This document shows, piece by piece, positions 7,903 to 16,258 of a DNA stretch of 64,000 nucleotides (position 1 is the stretch's first letter; each line of letters opens with the position of its first letter). The translations under genes were made by a program, and so were the position numbers. The notes under the pieces are model-generated. The model saw nothing but the letters and a program-made list of their open reading frames with translations, made no database searches and was not told where the DNA came from. The stretch is from Streptomyces sp. JH34 (GTDB taxonomy: Bacteria > Actinomycetota > Actinomycetes > Streptomycetales > Streptomycetaceae). The stretch is taken from positions 5,022,001 to 5,086,000 of the forward strand of contig NZ_JAJSOO010000001.1 of assembly GCF_029428875.1 (NCBI RefSeq), in the 5' to 3' direction.

Positions 7903-8208
7903 TCACGGGGGGAACAAAAGGGTGATCAGAGGTGCACCTACCTTCCGCAGCACTGCCGGAGGCAGGCGCTCTTCGTCGAGCAGGCGACGGCAGATCGTCT
8001 CCGTCCTCCTCTCCGCTTTGTTCAGTGACCCCGTCAACAGAAAGAAGCCCAGCACGAAGCTGTCCGGCGGCACCGAATGGACCGACACGTGCTCCACCTG
8101 GTCTGTTGGGGAGAGTGAGGTGCGAATCAATTCACCTGTGCCGCTGGGAAGTTCGAACGGGCCGAGGGCGGCGAAATGTGCATGGACGAGGAACATGCCC
8201 ATCACCAT
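7903..8208 (-). CDS. Conserved-looking small protein, 101 residues, unknown function
   Basis: I do not recognise a named family. The reading frame from ATG at 8208 (or ATG at 8202 or 8196) gives a compact alpha/beta protein: MFLVHAHFAALGPFELPSG, then DQVEHVSVHSVPPDSFVLGF, FLLTGSLNKAERRTETICRR and a hydrophobic end. The pattern of a short beta-rich start and an amphipathic helix rich in Arg/Glu looks like real protein rather than a shadow frame. There is no signal peptide and no clear ribosome site. It lies between the exported peptide and the divergent TrmB/LuxR-type regulator, so it may be part of the same regulatory unit, for example a partner of the regulator. Confidence 0.55.
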   Translation of the reverse strand: MVMGMFLVHAHFAALGPFELPSGTGELIRTSLSPTDQVEHVSVHSVPPDSFVLGFFLLTGSLNKAERRTETICRRLLDEERLPPAVLRKVGAPLITLLFPP

Positions 8209-8385
8209 GGCCGGATGTGGTGGGAGGACCTGACCACGGCGCCTGGACGTTTCCGGCAGTGACCGCATCAGGCCCGGAGGCCGACTGGAAACGGCCGGCT
8301 GTGCAGTGATCCATTGAAGTAATCGTGAAGATCCTGAGATGATTCGGTTGCAGGACTGTGTCAACTGACGCCGGGGGGAACACAC

Positions 8386-9381
8386 GTGTTGACCGAGCTC
8401 GGGCTGGATGTGGCAGCCGAAGCCGTCTATCGGGCCATGCTGTCCATGCCTAGTGCGAACGTCGCCGCCCTGGCCCGTGATCTCGGCGCGTCCACCGACG
8501 CGGTTAGGTGCGCGTTGGACGAGCTCAGCGCATTGGCGCTCGTGCGGCCTTCGGCCGAAGACCCCGGGCGCCTGTGGGCCGTTTCGCCCGACATCGGGAT
8601 GGAGATCCTGATGGCTCGCAGACAGGCGCAGCTGACCGCTCAGCAGGAACGGCTGGATGCGTCGCGGGCGGCCGCGGTCCAGCTAGTCGCGGAGTATGCC
8701 GAGCTGACGCCGGAAACACGCCAGCCTGGAGTCGAACAACTCGTCGGGCTCGATCGGATACGTGATCGCCTGGTGTCCCTGACGCACGGTACGAAGGACG
8801 AAGTCCTGTCCTTGTCGCCCGACTCCGTGCTGACCGAGGCCGCGATCGCCGCCTCGCGCCCTCTGAACGAGGAGCTGCTGGGCCGGGGAGTGCACATGCG
8901 CACCGTCTACCTCGACAGTGTCCGGAACAGCCGTCCGACGATCGAGCATGCGAACTGGCTCGCCGGGATGGGGGGTGAAGTCCGCACGTCGGCCTTGCTT
9001 CCCATTCGCATGCTCATCGTGGATCGGTCCACCGCCCTGATTCCGGTCAGAAGTGACGACACCGCTGTAGGGGCGGCAGTCCTGACCGGCGAAGGCATGC
9101 TGACCGCTCTCCACGCGCTCTTCGAGTCCGTCTGGGGCGCGGCCCAGCCCCTTGCCGATGCGCCGGCCTGCGGTGCGGACGGTCTCACCGCTCAGCAGGC
9201 GACGATCATCCGTCTGCTGGCAGAAGGGCATACCGACGAGGCCATCGCCAAGCGTCTGGGTGTTTCCCCGAGGACCGCGCGGAGGATGGCGAACGAGCTG
9301 ATGGAGCGGTTGTCGGCGCGCAGCCGCTTCGAAGCCGGGGCTCGTGCGGTTCAGCGGGGATGGCTGCCGTCGCACGTCTGA
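8386..9381 (+). CDS. TrmB/LuxR-type transcriptional regulator
   Basis: 331 residues. The N-terminus (about 10-80) is a TrmB-like winged helix (AEAVYRAMLSMPSANVAALA, LGASTDAVRCALDELSALALV) followed by a short coiled coil. The middle (about 115-250) is a phospholipase-D-like sensing fold often seen after TrmB domains (VGLDRIRDRL, GVHMRTVYLDSVRNS). The C-terminus is a LuxR/NarL helix-turn-helix (LTAQQATIIRLLAEGHTDEA, IAKRLGVSPRTARRMANEL). The start is GTG at 8386 with GGGGGG eight nt upstream. There is no receiver domain, so control is probably by ligand. It is transcribed away from the 101-residue protein, the exported peptide and the two lectin-hydrolases, which are its natural candidate targets. 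Confidence 0.85.
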   Translation: MLTELGLDVAAEAVYRAMLSMPSANVAALARDLGASTDAVRCALDELSALALVRPSAEDPGRLWAVSPDIGMEILMARRQAQLTAQQERLDASRAAAVQLVAEYAELTPETRQPGVEQLVGLDRIRDRLVSLTHGTKDEVLSLSPDSVLTEAAIAASRPLNEELLGRGVHMRTVYLDSVRNSRPTIEHANWLAGMGGEVRTSALLPIRMLIVDRSTALIPVRSDDTAVGAAVLTGEGMLTALHALFESVWGAAQPLADAPACGADGLTAQQATIIRLLAEGHTDEAIAKRLGVSPRTARRMANELMERLSARSRFEAGARAVQRGWLPSHV

Positions 9382-9405
9382 GCCCGGGAGCGGGAACGTG
9401 CCCGG
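9382..9405 (+). terminator. Weak hairpin after the TrmB/LuxR regulator gene
   Basis: The sequence gcccggg ... gcccggg directly after the stop can fold with 6-7 GC pairs. The rest of 9406-9507 shows no gene. Confidence 0.3.
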
Positions 9406-9507
9406 GTGCAGAGCCGAAGGATGAGCGGTGACGTGCCTCGCCGCCGACGCGGGGGGTGTGCGGCGCAGTGGACGGAACGTTCCCTGGGTTGATCGGCAGG
9501 ACCCGGT

Positions 9508-9536
9508 TTGACCCCCCGCACCCCGCCCCGTAATCT
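9508..9536 (+). promoter_or_regulatory. Promoter of rplU-rpmA
   Basis: A -35 box TTGACC (9508-9513), a 17-bp spacer and a -10 box TAATCT (9531-9536), a close match to the housekeeping actinomycete consensus. It would give a leader of about 150 nt before rplU, long enough for ribosomal-protein control structures. Confidence 0.75.
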
Positions 9537-9694
9537 TGACCCTCGGCGTGTTTATGTGCGCCTAACCCCTGAGCACATCCCTCCCGGTGATTCGTCCCCG
9601 GGGGAGGCCGTTCATCCTTCCGGACTGTCGTGGGCCCCGGCCCGCGCGGGCGGCTGGCATCAGGGGATCCGTTCCGAGTGAGAGAGAGATCCGC

Positions 9695-10015
9695 GTGTAC
9701 GCCATCGTGCGCAGCGGTGGTCGCCAGCACAAGGTTGCTGTCGGCGACATCGTTGAGGTTGACAAGATTTCCACCGCCAAGGTTGGCGACACGGTCGAGC
9801 TCTCGACCCTGCTCGTTGTCGACGGCGACGCCGTGACCAGCGACCCGTGGGTGCTGGACGGCATCAAGGTCCAGGCCGAGGTCGTGGACCACCACAAGGG
9901 CGCGAAGATCGACATCCTTCGCTACAAGAACAAGACGGGTTACCGCCGTCGCCAGGGTCACCGCCAGCAGTACACGGCGATCAAGGTCACCGGTATCCCC
10001 GCGGCTGCGAAGTAA
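9695..10015 (+). CDS. rplU: 50S ribosomal protein L21
   Basis: 106 residues starting MYAIVRSGGRQHKVAVGDIV and ending in the L21 tail GYRRRQGHRQQYTAIKVTGI. This is a 23S rRNA-binding protein of the large subunit. GTG at 9695 follows a GA-rich ribosome site. It forms the conserved rplU-rpmA unit with the next gene 14 nt downstream, and obg follows after a large hairpin. Confidence 0.97.
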   Translation: MYAIVRSGGRQHKVAVGDIVEVDKISTAKVGDTVELSTLLVVDGDAVTSDPWVLDGIKVQAEVVDHHKGAKIDILRYKNKTGYRRRQGHRQQYTAIKVTGIPAAAK

Positions 10016-10029
10016 GGGACTGAGGAGAC

Positions 10030-10287
10030 ATGGCACACAAGAAGGGCGCATCGTCCACTCGGAACGGGCGCGATTCCAATGCTCAGCGGCTCGGCGTGAA
10101 GCGCTTCGGCGGTCAGGCCGTCAACGCCGGTGAGATCCTGGTCCGCCAGCGCGGCACCCACTTCCACCCGGGCACGGGCGTCGGCCGTGGCGGCGACGAC
10201 ACGCTGTTCGCGCTGACCGCCGGTGCGGTGGAGTTCGGTACGCACCGTGGCCGCAAGGTCGTGAACATCGTTCCCGTCGCTGCCTGA
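10030..10287 (+). CDS. rpmA: 50S ribosomal protein L27
   Basis: 85 residues: MAHKKGASSTRNGRDSNAQR, GEILVRQRGTHFHPGTGVGR and a basic end. L27 reaches the peptidyl-transferase centre with its flexible N-terminus. GAGGAG lies 5 nt upstream of ATG at 10030. There is no N-terminal cleavage extension of the firmicute kind. Confidence 0.97.
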   Translation: MAHKKGASSTRNGRDSNAQRLGVKRFGGQAVNAGEILVRQRGTHFHPGTGVGRGGDDTLFALTAGAVEFGTHRGRKVVNIVPVAA

Positions 10288-10318
10288 TCCAGGCAACGGC
10301 TGAACGTCACAGCACCTT

Positions 10319-10372
10319 CCGAGGGCGGATCTCAGCTTTCCCGGTGAACCGGGGAAGCGGGTCCGCCCTCGG
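10319..10372 (+). terminator. Large two-part hairpin between rpmA and obg
   Basis: Outer arms ccgagggcgga (10319-10329) and tccgccctcgg (10362-10372) enclose a second hairpin (cttTCCCGGT/ACCGGGGaag, 10336-10357). It stands 31 nt after rpmA and 54 nt before obg, so it can act as terminator or attenuator between ribosomal proteins and the GTPase. Confidence 0.7.
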
Positions 10373-10425
10373 CGCGTTACGTCAAAGACAATTCCGTATT
10401 TTCCGCAGTACCTGGAGGCCCCACC

Positions 10426-11862
10426 ATGACCACCTTCGTGGACCGCGTCGAGCTGCATGCCGCCGCGGGTAACGGAGGCCACGGCGTGGCCTCCGTGCAC
10501 CGTGAGAAGTTCAAGCCGCTGGGCGGCCCCGACGGGGGTAACGGCGGGCGCGGCGGCGACGTGATCCTCGTCGTCGAGCAGTCCGTCACCACGCTGCTGG
10601 ACTACCACCACCACCCCCACCGCAAGGCCACGAACGGCCAGCCCGGCGCGGGTGACAACCGTTCGGGCAAGGACGGCCAGGACCTCGTGCTGCCCGTCCC
10701 GGACGGCACCGTCGTCCTCGACAAGGCCGGCAACGTACTGGCCGACCTCGTCGGTCAGGGAACCACCTTCGTCGCGGGCCAGGGCGGCCGCGGCGGCCTC
10801 GGCAACGCCGCGCTGGCCTCCGCCCGCCGCAAGGCACCCGGTTTCGCGCTGCTCGGCGAGCCGGGGGAGAGCCGGGACATCGTCCTCGAGCTCAAGACCG
10901 TCGCCGACGTCGCGCTCGTCGGCTACCCGAGCGCCGGTAAGTCCTCGCTGATCTCGGTGCTCTCCGCGGCCAAGCCGAAGATCGCGGACTACCCGTTCAC
11001 GACCCTCGTCCCGAACCTGGGCGTCGTCACCGCGGGCTCCACCGTCTACACCATCGCCGACGTCCCGGGGCTCATCCCCGGTGCCAGCCAGGGCAAGGGC
11101 CTCGGCCTGGAGTTCCTGCGGCACGTCGAGCGCTGCTCCGTCCTGGTGCACGTCCTGGACACCGCGACGCTGGAGTCCGACCGCGACCCGCTCTCCGACC
11201 TCGACATGATCGAGGAGGAGCTGCGGCTGTACGGCGGCCTCGAGGACCGCCCGCGCATCGTCGCCCTCAACAAGGTCGACATCCCCGACGGCCAGGACCT
11301 CGCCGACATGATCCGCCCCGACCTGGAGGCGCGCGGCTACCGCGTCTTCGAGGTCTCGGCCATCGCGCACAAGGGCCTCAACGACCTCAGCTACGCCCTG
11401 GCGGGCATCATCGCCGAGGCGCGGGCCACCAAGCCGAAGGAGGAGTCGACGCGCATCGTGATCCGCCCCAAGGCGGTCGACGACGCCGGCTTCACCGTGA
11501 CGGTCGAGGAGGACGGTATCTACCGCGTGCGCGGCGAGAAGCCGGAGCGCTGGATCCGTCAGACCGACTTCAACAACGACGAGGCCGTCGGTTACCTCGC
11601 CGACCGTCTCAACCGCCTCGGTGTCGAGGACGCGCTCCGCAAGGCGGGCGCCCAGGCCGGTGACGGCGTGGCCATCGGTGCCGAGGACAACGCGGTCGTC
11701 TTCGACTGGGAGCCGACCATGGCAGCCGGCGCCGAGATGCTGGGCCGTCGCGGTGAGGACCACCGGATGGAGGCGCCCCGGCCCGCCGCGCAGCGACGCC
11801 GCGAGCGGGAGTCGGAGCGCGACGACTCGCAGCGCGAGTACGACGAGTTCGACCCCTTCTAG
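10426..11862 (+). CDS. obg: GTPase Obg/CgtA
   Basis: 478 residues in three parts. The glycine-rich Obg fold covers 1-160 (AAGNGGHGVASVHREKF, PDGGNGGRGGDVILV). The G domain covers about 160-330 with G1 GYPSAGKSS, G3 DVPGL and G4 NKVD. The C-terminal OCT domain starts near 360, followed by a charged tail ending DEFDPF. Obg binds the 50S subunit and links ribosome maturation to growth state; in streptomycetes it affects onset of aerial growth. ATG at 10426 has GGAGG 6 nt upstream. proB, its usual downstream neighbour, is displaced by about 7.4 kb of cell-wall genes here. Confidence 0.97.
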   Translation: MTTFVDRVELHAAAGNGGHGVASVHREKFKPLGGPDGGNGGRGGDVILVVEQSVTTLLDYHHHPHRKATNGQPGAGDNRSGKDGQDLVLPVPDGTVVLDKAGNVLADLVGQGTTFVAGQGGRGGLGNAALASARRKAPGFALLGEPGESRDIVLELKTVADVALVGYPSAGKSSLISVLSAAKPKIADYPFTTLVPNLGVVTAGSTVYTIADVPGLIPGASQGKGLGLEFLRHVERCSVLVHVLDTATLESDRDPLSDLDMIEEELRLYGGLEDRPRIVALNKVDIPDGQDLADMIRPDLEARGYRVFEVSAIAHKGLNDLSYALAGIIAEARATKPKEESTRIVIRPKAVDDAGFTVTVEEDGIYRVRGEKPERWIRQTDFNNDEAVGYLADRLNRLGVEDALRKAGAQAGDGVAIGAEDNAVVFDWEPTMAAGAEMLGRRGEDHRMEAPRPAAQRRRERESERDDSQREYDEFDPF

Positions 11863-11872
11863 GCACCTGTTC

Positions 11873-11905
11873 CCGGGCACCCCCGCGCGCGGCGGGGGTG
11901 CCCGG
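11873..11905 (+). terminator. Terminator after obg
   Basis: Perfect 14-bp stem (ccgggcacccccgc with gcgggggtgcccgg) with a 5-nt loop, 10 nt past the obg stop. The following 11906-12143 holds no gene, only the leader of the next one. Confidence 0.8.
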
Positions 11906-12143
11906 ATTCACAGAGAACTGCCAGGTGGCAGGCGGTACGGCAGCCGAGGATGTGCGGATTGCGTGACACGTCTGTGGAGTCCGTCACTCCGGGTGTCTCC
12001 CCGGGAGGGGGCAATCTGCCTGGCCAGGCGGTGAACGGCGGGTTTCCCAGTGGCGAGCACCGGTAAACGTGCGCCTTGCGAGACGCTCACGGAGAGTGCG
12101 ACCATCACACTGTTCCCCCCTGTCATCGCAAGGTAGGTCGTCT

Positions 12144-13643
12144 GTGTCTGTGCCTCATGAAGCCAAGCCCCGGACCACAGCGGTCGTGCTCGCCGGTGGG
12201 ACCGGCCAGCGTGTGGGACTGTCGATCCCCAAGCAGCTGCTGAAGATCGCCGGTAAGGCAGTCATCGAGCACACGCTGAGCATCTTCCAGAACGCCGAGG
12301 GCATCGACGATGTCATCGTGCTGATGGCGCCGGGCTTCGTGCCCGACGTCGAGAAGATCGTCGCCAAGGCCGGGCTGACCAAGGTCGTCAAGGTCATCGA
12401 GGGTGGCCACACCCGGAACGAGACCACCGAGCGTGCCATCGCGGCCCTCGGTGAGGGGCTCGCGGAGGGCGAGGACCGCAACGTCCTCTTCCACGACGCG
12501 GTCCGTCCACTGCTGTCACAGCGCGTCATCAAGGACTGCGTGGACGCCCTCGACCGCTACCAGGCGGTCGACGTCGCCATCCCGTCCGCCGACACGATCA
12601 TCGTGACCCGGACCCACGGCGAGGACGGCGAGTTCATCACCGACGTCCCGGACCGGTCCCGGCTGCGCCGCGGCCAGACCCCGCAGGCGTTCAAGCTGTC
12701 CACGATCCGCAAGGCGTACGAGGTCGCTGCCGGTGACCCGAACTTCCAGGCGACGGACGACTGCTCGGTCGTCCTGCGCTACCTCCCCGACGTGCCGATC
12801 TACGTGGTCGCGGGCGACGAGTACAACATGAAGGTGACCCAGCCGGTCGACGTCTTCATCACCGACAAGCTCTTCCAGCTGGCCTCCACGGCGGCACCGC
12901 GTCAGGCCGACGAGGCCGCCTACCGTGAGCTGCTGTCGGGCAAGACCCTGGTGGTCTTCGGCGGTTCGTACGGCATCGGCGCTGACATCGCCACGCTGGC
13001 CGAGCAGTACGGCGCCAGCGTGTACGCCCTGGGCCGCTCCACCACCGGTACGCACGTCGAGAACCCCGAGCACATCGACGACGCGCTGTCCAAGGCGTAC
13101 GCCGAGACCGGTCGCATCGACTACGTGATCAACACCGCGGGTGTGCTCCGCATCGGCAAGCTCGCCGAGACGGACAACACGACGATCCAGGAAGCGCTGA
13201 ACGTCAACTACCTGGCGCCCGTGCAGATCGCCCGCGCCTCGTACAAGTACCTGGCCGAGACCCAGGGGCAGCTGCTCCTGTACACCTCCAGCAGCTACAC
13301 CCGGGGGCGTGCCGAGTACAGCCTCTACTCCTCCACCAAGGCCGCGATGGTGAACCTCACCCAGGCGCTGGCCGACGAGTGGGCGGGTGAGGGCATCAGG
13401 GTCAACTGCGTGAACCCGGAGCGCACCGCCACCCCCATGCGGACCAAGGCGTTCGGCCAGGAGCCGGAGGGATCGCTGCTCTCGTCCGAGGCCGTGGCGC
13501 GCACCTCGCTGGACGTCCTCCTGTCCGCGATGACGGGCCACGTCATCGACGTACGGCAGCAGGATCCGACCCGTGACGTCACCGAGGCGTCGGGCTTCGA
13601 GCAGGCGCTGGCCTCGGTCCTGGACCGTCAGGAAGATGTGTAA
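12144..13643 (+). CDS. Bifunctional cytidylyltransferase / short-chain reductase, CDP-ribitol synthesis type (Acs1/Bcs1-like)
   Basis: 499 residues with two domains. Residues about 10-240 are an IspD/TarI cytidylyltransferase: VVLAGGTGQRVGLSIPKQLL (CTP-binding loop), EGGHTRNETTERAI, FHDAVRP and QTPQAFKLSTI. Residues about 265-490 are a Rossmann SDR: GGSYGIGADIATLAEQYGA, NTAGVLRIG, TSSSYTR and catalytic YSLYSSTK. This pairing is known from Haemophilus capsule enzymes that reduce ribulose-5-phosphate and activate the ribitol-5-phosphate to CDP-ribitol. GTG at 12144 has AAGGTAGG 6 nt upstream; a frame extension to 12069 is not needed. The next gene is a polyol-phosphate polymerase, which supports a teichoic-acid role. 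A pure IspD role is unlikely given the fusion. Confidence 0.85.
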   Translation: MSVPHEAKPRTTAVVLAGGTGQRVGLSIPKQLLKIAGKAVIEHTLSIFQNAEGIDDVIVLMAPGFVPDVEKIVAKAGLTKVVKVIEGGHTRNETTERAIAALGEGLAEGEDRNVLFHDAVRPLLSQRVIKDCVDALDRYQAVDVAIPSADTIIVTRTHGEDGEFITDVPDRSRLRRGQTPQAFKLSTIRKAYEVAAGDPNFQATDDCSVVLRYLPDVPIYVVAGDEYNMKVTQPVDVFITDKLFQLASTAAPRQADEAAYRELLSGKTLVVFGGSYGIGADIATLAEQYGASVYALGRSTTGTHVENPEHIDDALSKAYAETGRIDYVINTAGVLRIGKLAETDNTTIQEALNVNYLAPVQIARASYKYLAETQGQLLLYTSSSYTRGRAEYSLYSSTKAAMVNLTQALADEWAGEGIRVNCVNPERTATPMRTKAFGQEPEGSLLSSEAVARTSLDVLLSAMTGHVIDVRQQDPTRDVTEASGFEQALASVLDRQEDV

Positions 13644-13668
13644 TAATTCTTGACAAATGTGCTTATAC

Positions 13669-13707
13669 GGGCCTCTGGATTCACCTTTCGGGTGAATGCG
13701 GAGGCCC
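13669..13707 (+). terminator. Terminator after the cytidylyltransferase/reductase gene
   Basis: Hairpin with two helical segments: gggcctc/gaggccc outside and gattcacc/gggtgaat inside, 25 nt past the stop. Confidence 0.75.
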
Positions 13708-13780
13708 GAGTGCGTGAAGCCGAATCTTCACAATTCCCTCCATACGTGAATCAACCGGCACCCCCTGGAGCAGGTTCTTC

Positions 13781-15958
13781 GTGATTTCGACAGCCATTCG
13801 CCTGGCCCGTGTGGGCAGTCGGTCGGAACTGCTGGCAGCAATATTGATGACGCTGGGATACCCGTGCGTCATGGTCGCCGCTCTCCTTCCCGACATCTGG
13901 TTCTTCGCGGCGGCCACGGCTGTCACGTACGTCGCGGACTGGTATCTGCACCAGCGCGGCAGCTATCTGGTCAACCGGCTCAGCAAGGTACGGGCGGGGC
14001 TGCCCATCCGCTTCCTGCTTCGCCAGCTGATGGTCATCCTGCTGCTGGCCCGGCTGGATCTCGCCGAGGAACCGCTCTTCTACGCGGCGGTGGCGTGCTT
14101 CCTCGTCTTCTACGGTCTGCAGGCCCCGCACGGCGCGCTGACGACGCTGATCCGGCTGCGCCGCAGCCTGCCGATCGTCACCCGCAACGTGGACCTGCAC
14201 GCCGTCCGCATCCCTGACGCCCCGCCGCGCGCGCTGCTGCACCGCGCCGGCGAGAAGATGCTCCACCTGGACCTGCCCGCGGTGGCCGGTGTCCTGATCG
14301 CGGCCGGCACGGGTGAGGACTACCTCGGGTACATCGGGGCGGGGGTGACGCTGCTGCTGGCCGTCGGTTACAACGCCCTGCTCGTCCCGTACCTGCGCCG
14401 GAGCAGGCGGGCGCCCTCCGCCTCCGCCGTGCTGAAGGCCCTCGACACATGGCTGGGCGAGTACCAGCCGACCGTCGTGCTCTACTTCTCCGGCTCCAAC
14501 GAGTCCGCGTACCAGGGCAACATGTGGCTCGACACGATGGCCGCCGTGGAGGGCCGTCCGCTGATCGTCATGCGTGAGCGGAACCTCGTGTCGCAACTCG
14601 CGGACACCTCCGTACCCGTGGTCTGCGTGCCGGCCGGCACCCACCTGATGAACATGGACCTCTCCACGGTCCGTGTGTGCCTGTATCCGGCCAATGTCGG
14701 CAAGAACATCCACATGCTGCGCGTCCCGACCATGAAGCACGTGTTCATCGGCCACGGCGACAGCGACAAGCTGGCCAGCGTCAACCCGTACTCCAAGGTG
14801 TACGACGAGGTGTGGACGGCCGGCCGTGCGGGCCGCGACCGCTACGCCCTGGCCGACGTCGGCATCCGCGACGAGGACATCGTCGAGGTCGGGCGGCCGC
14901 AGCTGGCGCCCATCGAGAGCTGGACCGGCACCACCAGGAATCCGATCCCGACGGTGCTGTACGCCCCCACCTGGGAGGGCTGGGACGACAATCCCGGCAA
15001 CACCTCGCTGCTGCTGGCCGGTGAGAACATCGTCCGCCGACTGCTGACGGCGGACGACCCGGTCCGGGTCATCTACAAGCCGCACCCTTTCACCGGTATC
15101 CGCAGCGCCAAGGCCAAGGCCGTCAACGCCCGGATCAAGGCCCTGGTCGCCAAGTCGGCGCAGGAGCGCGCCGCCGACCCCCGCTGGGTGAAGGAGGCCT
15201 CGGCCGCCGCCGCCGGCCAGAGCGCCGCCAAGGCGGAACTGGTGCGCATCGAGGCCCGGCTGGCCGAGCTGGCGAAGCCCGGCAGGGCCGGGGGTGACGA
15301 GTCCGAGGAGTCACGGGTCGCGCTGGCCGATCCGGCCCGCCAGACGGAGATCAGCTCCCTGCGGGCCGAGTGGAACGACGCCTACTGGCGTTCCTTCGGC
15401 TGGTGGGAGCACAAGACGGTCACCGGCGCGCAGCCGAAGCTCTACGACTGCTTCAACCAGTCCGACGCCATGGTTTCGGACATCTCCAGCGTGGTGTCCG
15501 ACTTCATCGCCAGCGGCAAGCCGTACGCGGTCACGGACTCGGCGGAGCTCGGCAGGGATGAGTTCAAGCGTCAGAACACCGCCGTGCGGGCTGCGGTCAT
15601 CCTCTCCAACGGTGCTCAGGAGATCGACGAACTGCTGGTCGCCGTCGCCGACCCGTCGGCAGACTCCCTCGCGGAAGCCCGCCACGAGCTGAAGACCTAT
15701 CTGCTGGGTCCGGACGAGCCGACCTCCATGGAGCAGTTCAACGCGGCGGTCCAGGCTCTGGCGGCCCGGGCCGAGGCGCGCAACGCGGGCGTCGCGCAGC
15801 GTGTGGGCGAGCAGATCGCGGCCCCGCTGCCCGACCCCGAGGCCGAGTCCAGCGGTGTCGGTGACGGGGCGCAGGAGATCGTCGCCGAGGTCGATCCCGA
15901 CGGGCCGTCCCCGGATGCCGACGCGGGGATCGGCGCCGGTCCCTCCGCGATCCGCTGA
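13781..15958 (+). CDS. Membrane CDP-glycerol/CDP-ribitol polyol-phosphate transferase (TagF/TarL-like)
   Basis: 725 residues. The first ~210 contain about five hydrophobic segments, so the protein is membrane-embedded, unlike Bacillus TagF. Residues about 230-640 match the glycerophosphotransferase family: FIGHGDSDKLASVNPYSKVY with the catalytic-type HGD, YAPTWEGW, VIYKPHPFTG with the HPF motif, and DCFNQSDAMVSDISSVVSDF with the SDISS motif. A charged Ala/Glu-rich insert near 450-530 looks like a coiled coil. The last ~100 residues are acidic and disordered. Polymerisation of ribitol- or glycerol-phosphate from a CDP donor is the likely reaction; the neighbouring CDP-ribitol-type enzyme favours ribitol. 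The start is GTG at 13781 with GGAG 11 nt upstream. Confidence 0.85.
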   Translation: MISTAIRLARVGSRSELLAAILMTLGYPCVMVAALLPDIWFFAAATAVTYVADWYLHQRGSYLVNRLSKVRAGLPIRFLLRQLMVILLLARLDLAEEPLFYAAVACFLVFYGLQAPHGALTTLIRLRRSLPIVTRNVDLHAVRIPDAPPRALLHRAGEKMLHLDLPAVAGVLIAAGTGEDYLGYIGAGVTLLLAVGYNALLVPYLRRSRRAPSASAVLKALDTWLGEYQPTVVLYFSGSNESAYQGNMWLDTMAAVEGRPLIVMRERNLVSQLADTSVPVVCVPAGTHLMNMDLSTVRVCLYPANVGKNIHMLRVPTMKHVFIGHGDSDKLASVNPYSKVYDEVWTAGRAGRDRYALADVGIRDEDIVEVGRPQLAPIESWTGTTRNPIPTVLYAPTWEGWDDNPGNTSLLLAGENIVRRLLTADDPVRVIYKPHPFTGIRSAKAKAVNARIKALVAKSAQERAADPRWVKEASAAAAGQSAAKAELVRIEARLAELAKPGRAGGDESEESRVALADPARQTEISSLRAEWNDAYWRSFGWWEHKTVTGAQPKLYDCFNQSDAMVSDISSVVSDFIASGKPYAVTDSAELGRDEFKRQNTAVRAAVILSNGAQEIDELLVAVADPSADSLAEARHELKTYLLGPDEPTSMEQFNAAVQALAARAEARNAGVAQRVGEQIAAPLPDPEAESSGVGDGAQEIVAEVDPDGPSPDADAGIGAGPSAIR

Positions 15959-16126
15959 CCGTCGGCCGGCCGGCGGCGCGAGGTCGCGCCGCCGACCGGC
16001 TCCGGCAGCCGGATGCGGGGCGGGAACCGGATGCCGGTCCGGCAGTGGTGCGGGGCTGACAACCGGGTGTAATCCGGCTGTCATCCAGTTGTTCGAAAGT
16101 CATCCGGTTCGCGACGCAACCCATGC

Positions 16127-16173
16127 AACGGCCCGTCCGTCTCTTCCTCCGGGAGGGGAACGTACGGGCCGTT
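16127..16173 (+). terminator. Terminator between the polymerase and the GT2 gene
   Basis: Arms aacggcccgt (16127-16136) and acgggccgtt (16164-16173) with a smaller inner hairpin (cttcctcc/gggagg). The rest of 15959-16258 holds no gene. Confidence 0.7.
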
Positions 16174-16258
16174 CGGCGTGTCCGTGCATAGAGCACGTGA
16201 TGCCTCGTCGTTCTATCGTTTCTCCTGATTGATACGTATATGCGTGAACCGGGGAGAG

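Noticed and set aside
9958..11880. 640-residue frame antisense to rpmA and obg
   Set aside because: Covers two undisputed genes on the other strand; composition is Val/Asp/Leu/Arg-rich as typical of antisense shadow frames.
13781..15958. Capsule ABC exporter or flippase
   Set aside because: Catalytic SDISS and HPF-type motifs identify a polyol-phosphate transferase despite the membrane spans.
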